Shown: positions 41,988-45,695 of the stretch, piece after piece
How the letters are laid out: each line of letters begins with the position of its first letter
Numbering within the stretch: position 1 is the stretch's first letter
Source: JAWXUK01 sp044432725
Lineage (GTDB): Bacteria > Bacillota > Clostridia > Oscillospirales > Oscillospiraceae
Length of the DNA: 45,695 nucleotides
Reading direction: 5' to 3'
Assembly (NCBI GenBank): GCA_044432725.1
Contig: JAWXUL010000021.1
Coordinates: forward strand, 1 to 45,695
The notes under the pieces: generated by a model
The model's input: the letters and a program-made list of their open reading frames with translations, nothing else
Database searches by the model: none
What the model was told of the DNA's origin: nothing
Translations under genes and position numbers: made by a program

Positions 41988-43222
41988 AGCTAGAACTTGA
42001 ATACTTCTACCAAAAAGATGTGCAGAGTTTGACTTTTTATAAGCTACCCAAAGTCCTTTTCTCCGATTCTCGCCTTAAACCACTCACCAATGAAGCTAAA
42101 ATCCTCTATACCATCATGCTAGACCGTGTGAGTTTATCCATTGCCAACGGCTGGCTAGACGATATTGGACGTGTTTTTATCTATTACACAGTGAAAGAAT
42201 CATGCGATATGCTCAACAAAAGTGACAGGCATTTATCAAAGATTCTGGCTGAATTAGACGATGTGAAAGGCTTGGGACTGATAGAACGGAAGAAGCAAGG
42301 ACTGGGCAGACCTGATGTCATTTACGTCAAAAATCTTGCTTCATTACCAGAAGAAATACAGGAGCAAGGGAGCGAAAGCCAAGAGGAAAACCAAAATAAA
42401 AAGTCGAAAAAATCAGGTGATTTCAAGGCGAAACCTCCTATTTGTCAAGAAAAGTTATCCACAATCCCAGAAAAATTGCCTGTGGATAACTTTTCAGACA
42501 CGCAAAGTATTCCCCTACTGAACGGAAATCCATGCGTGTCCAGACACGAAAACTATTCTGGTCAAGAGCCGAACAGTTTTCGCCCTAATAATACTAATAT
42601 AACTAACACTGAACAGACTAAGACTGATTTATTTAGACCAACCCTCCCCCCAAGCCCCCAGCCGACTTTTCCACAATTTCCCCAACAAGATGATTTGATG
42701 GAGGGGTGGAGGGATTTAAGCAGAGAGCAAAAGATTGAACAGGTACGTCAAGAATTGGACTTGGCACTATGTCGAGGAAAAGAGCATTTGATTGATTTAT
42801 TTTATGACTACAAAAGCAATCGTGATAAATTAGAAACTGCATTGTATCATTTGTCTGAAATGGAACAAACAGAGCGATTTGCAGAGCAACACGAAGAATA
42901 CAGCAAGCCTAAGTTGATGTATCATACTAAGAAATTGTATCTCCGTGCTTTGTTGGAAATGATATTAGAACCGAAGTTTACATCGGTCAGAGGTGCTACT
43001 GTTACTTATTCAAAATTGATTGAGAGTTTAGTTCCTCACATTGTTTATGATTACGATACTATTTTCGATAACATTGTTTCTTGTACTCTGATGGCATACA
43101 CACAAGCAAATGAGTATTCAGAAATCAAATTCCCTTTGCCTTACATGAAGTCTTGTATCTGGTCAACCTTGTGTGAGGGAGGGATTCGTTCAGAAGCACA
43201 ATTCCACCATGATTTTCAATAA
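41984..43222 (+). CDS. repA: Replication initiator protein RepA (RepA_N family)
   Basis: 412 residues. The RepA_N signature FYKLPKVLFSDSRLKPLTNE, AKILYTIMLDRVSLSIANGW and YYTVKESCDMLNKSDRHLSK covers residues 18-90. A low-complexity hydrophilic linker (120-250) and a helical C-terminal domain follow (DUF6017-like, LHIVYDY-type strand SLVPHIVYDYDTIFDNIVS). It starts replication of the excised circular form. The order ParA-ParB-RepA is typical for Tn1549-like ICEs. Confidence 0.85.
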   Translation: MKLELEYFYQKDVQSLTFYKLPKVLFSDSRLKPLTNEAKILYTIMLDRVSLSIANGWLDDIGRVFIYYTVKESCDMLNKSDRHLSKILAELDDVKGLGLIERKKQGLGRPDVIYVKNLASLPEEIQEQGSESQEENQNKKSKKSGDFKAKPPICQEKLSTIPEKLPVDNFSDTQSIPLLNGNPCVSRHENYSGQEPNSFRPNNTNITNTEQTKTDLFRPTLPPSPQPTFPQFPQQDDLMEGWRDLSREQKIEQVRQELDLALCRGKEHLIDLFYDYKSNRDKLETALYHLSEMEQTERFAEQHEEYSKPKLMYHTKKLYLRALLEMILEPKFTSVRGATVTYSKLIESLVPHIVYDYDTIFDNIVSCTLMAYTQANEYSEIKFPLPYMKSCIWSTLCEGGIRSEAQFHHDFQ

Positions 43223-43231
43223 AGTCTTTGT

Positions 43232-44236
43232 ATGAAAAAAAGAAAACAACACAAGGTACTCAAAGTCTTTGAGAGTTTTGCTGGCTATGGAGGTGCTTCT
43301 TTCGGTCTTAGACGTACAGGTATCAATTTTGACGTGGTAAGCTACTGCGAGATAGACAAGTTTGCAACGGCACTGTACAATGCCAATCACGTTGATCGCA
43401 ACGGCAAAGAGATAATAAACAAGGGCGATATTTCTTTTATCAATCCCAATGACTTACCTGATTTTGATTTGTTCACTGGTGGTTTTCCGTGTCAGCCATA
43501 TTCTAGTGTTGGACTGCAACAAGGAGAAGCAGATAGCCAAGGTAGAGGGATTTTACTGTACGATATTTTGAGAATTTGTGAAGCTAAAAAGCCTGAATAT
43601 ATCTTACTGGAAAATGTGAAAGGACTTCTTTACAAGCGATTTGAGGGAACTTTTAACACGTTGAGAAATGCCTTAAAAGAAATGGGATATGGAGATTTAC
43701 ACTATGCCTTGCTCAATTCTAAGAACTATGGTATTCCACAAAATAGGGAACGTGTCTGGATATTTGCAAAACTGGGCGGTCTACCTGATGATTTCTCCAT
43801 GATTCCCACTACGATTGACTGTGACTTGAGGTTAAAAGACTTTTTAGATAAGAATCCAGAAGAATTTCTATACTTATCACCACAGCAGATAGAAAGAATC
43901 CAAGATATTTATACATTGCCACCTTTGGAAGTGGAGGAACCGTCTTGTTTGGATTTGTACAACAGAAAAATACGCAACGATGGAATATGTGTCACGATAT
44001 TAGACCCTAAACACAACAAATTAAGGCTAATAGAACCACCTACCCCACAAGGAGAGGTGCGTGTGCGAAAGTTATCCGTGATGGAGCAATTCCGCCTGAT
44101 GGGATTCAAAGACGGAGAATTAAACTTCGCCAACCAGTCTTACACGCAACTATCGAAAAGAGCTGCCAATGGTTGGGATATAAATTTGGTGGGACTATTG
44201 CTGAATCATATCTGGGAACAATTATCAGAAAAATAG
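43232..44236 (+). CDS. DNA (cytosine-5)-methyltransferase
   Basis: 334 residues. Motif I VFESFAGYGGASFGL (about 12-26), motif IV GGFPCQPYS with catalytic Cys (about 83-91), motif VI LLENVKGL, motif VIII QNRERVW and motif X near the C-terminus (QSYTQLSKRAANGW). The target-recognition region is short. It methylates the C5 position of cytosine using S-adenosylmethionine. No restriction enzyme gene is adjacent, so it is an orphan, probably protecting transferred DNA from host restriction, as often seen on ICEs of this type. No good ribosome binding site precedes the ATG; translation may be coupled to repA 9 bases upstream. Confidence 0.92.
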   Translation: MKKRKQHKVLKVFESFAGYGGASFGLRRTGINFDVVSYCEIDKFATALYNANHVDRNGKEIINKGDISFINPNDLPDFDLFTGGFPCQPYSSVGLQQGEADSQGRGILLYDILRICEAKKPEYILLENVKGLLYKRFEGTFNTLRNALKEMGYGDLHYALLNSKNYGIPQNRERVWIFAKLGGLPDDFSMIPTTIDCDLRLKDFLDKNPEEFLYLSPQQIERIQDIYTLPPLEVEEPSCLDLYNRKIRNDGICVTILDPKHNKLRLIEPPTPQGEVRVRKLSVMEQFRLMGFKDGELNFANQSYTQLSKRAANGWDINLVGLLLNHIWEQLSEK

Positions 44237-44275
44237 CTTATGGTATGTGAAAAAAGAAGATGAAAGGAGATTTCA

Positions 44276-44437
44276 ATGGAAAAAGCATTGATTCATGTGG
44301 GATATGTAGCCGTTTTATGGATTTACTGTTTTTTATTTTGGCGAGTAAACCAAGGATTTACCTTGCTCTCACAGGCACCGTGGCTTTTCTTTAATACCGC
44401 AGCAGTAATTTGGCTTTTGAAAAACCCCAAGAACTAA
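44276..44437 (+). CDS. Small membrane protein (53 aa)
   Basis: AAAGGAG lies 8 bases before the ATG. Two hydrophobic segments: HVGYVAVLWIYCFLFW (7-22) and WLFFNTAAVIWLL (36-48), separated by a short loop. Function unknown; it lies just before PcfB and VirD4, so it may be a minor membrane component of the transfer system. Confidence 0.6.
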   Translation: MEKALIHVGYVAVLWIYCFLFWRVNQGFTLLSQAPWLFFNTAAVIWLLKNPKN

Positions 44438-44470
44438 GAAAATTTCTCTAAAAAGGAAAGGAGGACTTAA

Positions 44471-44926
44471 ATGCAAGATGAAGTAGAACACAAAATGATA
44501 ACTTTATCCGTATCTACAGCAAAATTTACTGGGAAAGTCTTTTATCAATGCCTAGAAAAGCACATGAATGACCTTACCAATCCACAAGGCAAGCAAAGTC
44601 TACGAAACCTAAAGAAAAAAGGCTGTGGACTGGATAAAGTGGACTTACCCAAAGATGAAATAAAGGATTTCAAGAAAGCAGCACGGAAATATGGTGTAGA
44701 TTTCTCCGTTACCAAAGAAAAAGGCACAACACCTCCAGTATATCATATTCATTTCAAGGCAAAAGACGATTTGGCAATAAATTCTGCTATGAAAGACGCA
44801 CTTGCAAACAGGGTGAAGCGACTTACTCGCAAGCCTTTACTTGAAAGATTACAGGACAAGAAAGACAAAGTGGTGGACATGGCAAAAGACGTGGCAAAAG
44901 CCGTGAAGAAGGTGTTGACACGATGA
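44471..44926 (+). CDS. PcfB family protein (DUF3801)
   Basis: 151 residues. TLSVSTAKFTGKVFYQCLEK, then GKQSLRNLKKKG and FKKAARKYGVDFSVTKEKG is the DUF3801/PcfB pattern; the C-terminus is basic. PcfB of pCF10 is an accessory factor linked to the relaxosome and VirD4 coupling protein. AGGAGG precedes the ATG and its stop overlaps the virD4 start by 4 bases, the usual order in Tn1549-like ICEs. Confidence 0.85.
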   Translation: MQDEVEHKMITLSVSTAKFTGKVFYQCLEKHMNDLTNPQGKQSLRNLKKKGCGLDKVDLPKDEIKDFKKAARKYGVDFSVTKEKGTTPPVYHIHFKAKDDLAINSAMKDALANRVKRLTRKPLLERLQDKKDKVVDMAKDVAKAVKKVLTR

Positions 44927-45456
44927 ATCCTAAGCTAAAAAAGAAGATTATCCTCAATCTGCCTTACATTTTGGTAGGATTGTATGGAACAAAAATCGGT
45001 CATGCCTACAGAATCGCCAGTGGAACAACTCTGAAAGAAAAGATGTCAGGCTTCGGTGCTGGGTACGAGGTGGCATTTTCCACTATGTTTCCTAGTTTTC
45101 ATATAGGGGACCTGCTTGTTGGCTTGCTGATGGGCGGTGGTTTATGGCTTATCATCTACAACAAAGGGAAAAATGCAAAAGTCTACCGCCACGGAGTAGA
45201 ACACGGCTCGGCAAGATGGGGAACACCACAGGATATAGAACCCTTTGTAGACCCTCACTTCCCTAACAATGTGATTCTCACCCAGACGGAAAGCCTTATG
45301 ATGGGTAGCCGTCCACCAGACCCAAAGAACGCAAGAAATAAGAATGTGCTTATCATCGGTGGGTCTGGTTCAGGTAAAACTCGATTCTGGTTGAAGCCGA
45401 ATTTAATGCAAATGAACGGCTCATACGTTGTCACAGACCCAAAAGGGTATACTTAA
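44923..45456 (+). pseudogene. virD4: VirD4/TraG type IV coupling protein, cut by an inserted element
   Basis: 177 codons of a family that is usually about 600 residues. N-terminal membrane region (IILNLPYILVGLYG, then IGDLLVGLLMGGGLWLIIY), GSARWGTPQDIEP, Walker A GGSGSGKT (146-153), then YVVTDPKG at the point where family members continue DPKGT. The frame instead reads YT and stops at 45454-45456, where TTAACTAAGG begins the inserted sequence. The ATPase domain is therefore lost from this copy; the remainder should lie beyond the right end of the window. Confidence 0.85.
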
Positions 45457-45487
45457 CTAAGGACACACAAGGAGGGAGGTGACAAAC

Positions 45488-45695
45488 TTGAATCAGAATC
45501 AGAACAAAACACAGAAAATAACGGCTTTATACAGTAGATTATCACGAGATGATGAACAAACAGGGGAAAGTAATTCTATCACGAATCAAAAATCTTACCT
45601 TGAACAGTATGCAAACACGAATGGCTTCAAGAATTGCGTACATTTCTATGACACTGGCTTAGTTTACTGTGCTGATTGTGGTGGAAAGCTATACG
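45488..45695 (+). pseudogene. TndX-like serine recombinase with internal deletion, cut by window edge
   Basis: Starts at TTG 45488, behind GGAGGGAGG. The product begins MNQNQNKTQKITALYSRLSR (catalytic Ser19) and DDEQTGESNSITNQKSYLEQ, the normal N-terminus of a TndX-type recombinase. After HFYDTG it jumps in frame directly to LVYCADCGGKLY, which is the zinc ribbon some 250 residues further on. Most of the catalytic and recombinase domains are deleted, so this copy cannot act. It lies in the element that interrupts virD4. Confidence 0.8.

Noticed and set aside
43232..44236. Classic type II restriction-modification system around the C5 methyltransferase
   Set aside because: No nuclease gene adjoins it; neighbours are replication and conjugation genes, so it is treated as an orphan.

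Overview
The window looks like low-GC Bacillota DNA, most likely class Clostridia. The reasons are strong AGGAGG-type ribosome binding sites, consensus sigma-A promoters, A/T-rich spacers, and gene families typical of Clostridia and gut Firmicutes (DUF421/DUF4363 pair, large serine recombinases, Tn1549-like conjugation genes, CFI-box protein). The only clearly chromosomal part is the left 3.4 kb: guaA (minus strand, missing only its last residue and stop), a DUF421-DUF4363 pair, a 47-residue Cys/Gly-rich peptide and a tRNA-Leu(UAG).

From the 3' end of tRNA-Leu to the right edge the DNA is a pile-up of mobile elements. 3.3-5.3 kb: a serine recombinase, frameshifted in a run of nine A, whose 3' coding end runs antisense through tRNA-Leu, plus an XRE repressor with promoter and operator. 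5.4-11.2 kb: cargo and regulators (HEPN-like protein, SLH-domain surface protein, CFI-box zinc-ribbon protein, three XRE regulators). 11.4-14.8 kb: mobilization block (Xis-like, ParM-like, broken ParR-like, candidate oriT, MobV relaxase). Two genes here are interrupted by in-frame TGA where relatives are expected to have Trp. 15.2-17.3 kb: XRE regulator, a protein with two PD-(D/E)xK cores, and a HEPN-like protein, a candidate defence pair. 17.8-19.6 kb: HExxH metallopeptidase-like protein and an XRE regulator.

19.8-29.9 kb is the most striking locus: one promoter, three co-directional genes with gaps of only 1-2 bases, and one strong terminator. They encode a 1007-aa protein without a recognisable domain, a 1721-aa DEAH helicase with a DUF1998-type C-terminus, and a 589-aa NERD-nuclease/UvrD-helicase fusion. 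The first two resemble the layout of Druantia type III (DruH-DruE); the third gene would be an addition. This is the best candidate for an undescribed defence system.

30-37.4 kb: small hypothetical genes, then a plasmid-like replication/partition region (RHH protein, five 21-bp direct repeats, a cluster of TGACTGT palindromes, three tandem 143-bp repeats, a winged-helix protein), then an intact large serine recombinase. 37.4-38.9 kb: a TndX-like recombinase lacking its catalytic N-terminus. 39-45.5 kb: a Tn1549-like ICE backbone (ParA, ParB, two RepA-type proteins, C5 DNA methyltransferase, a small membrane protein, PcfB/DUF3801, VirD4). The VirD4 coupling protein is cut after its Walker A by another element carrying an internally deleted recombinase. 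Self-transfer is therefore probably lost unless intact copies exist elsewhere.
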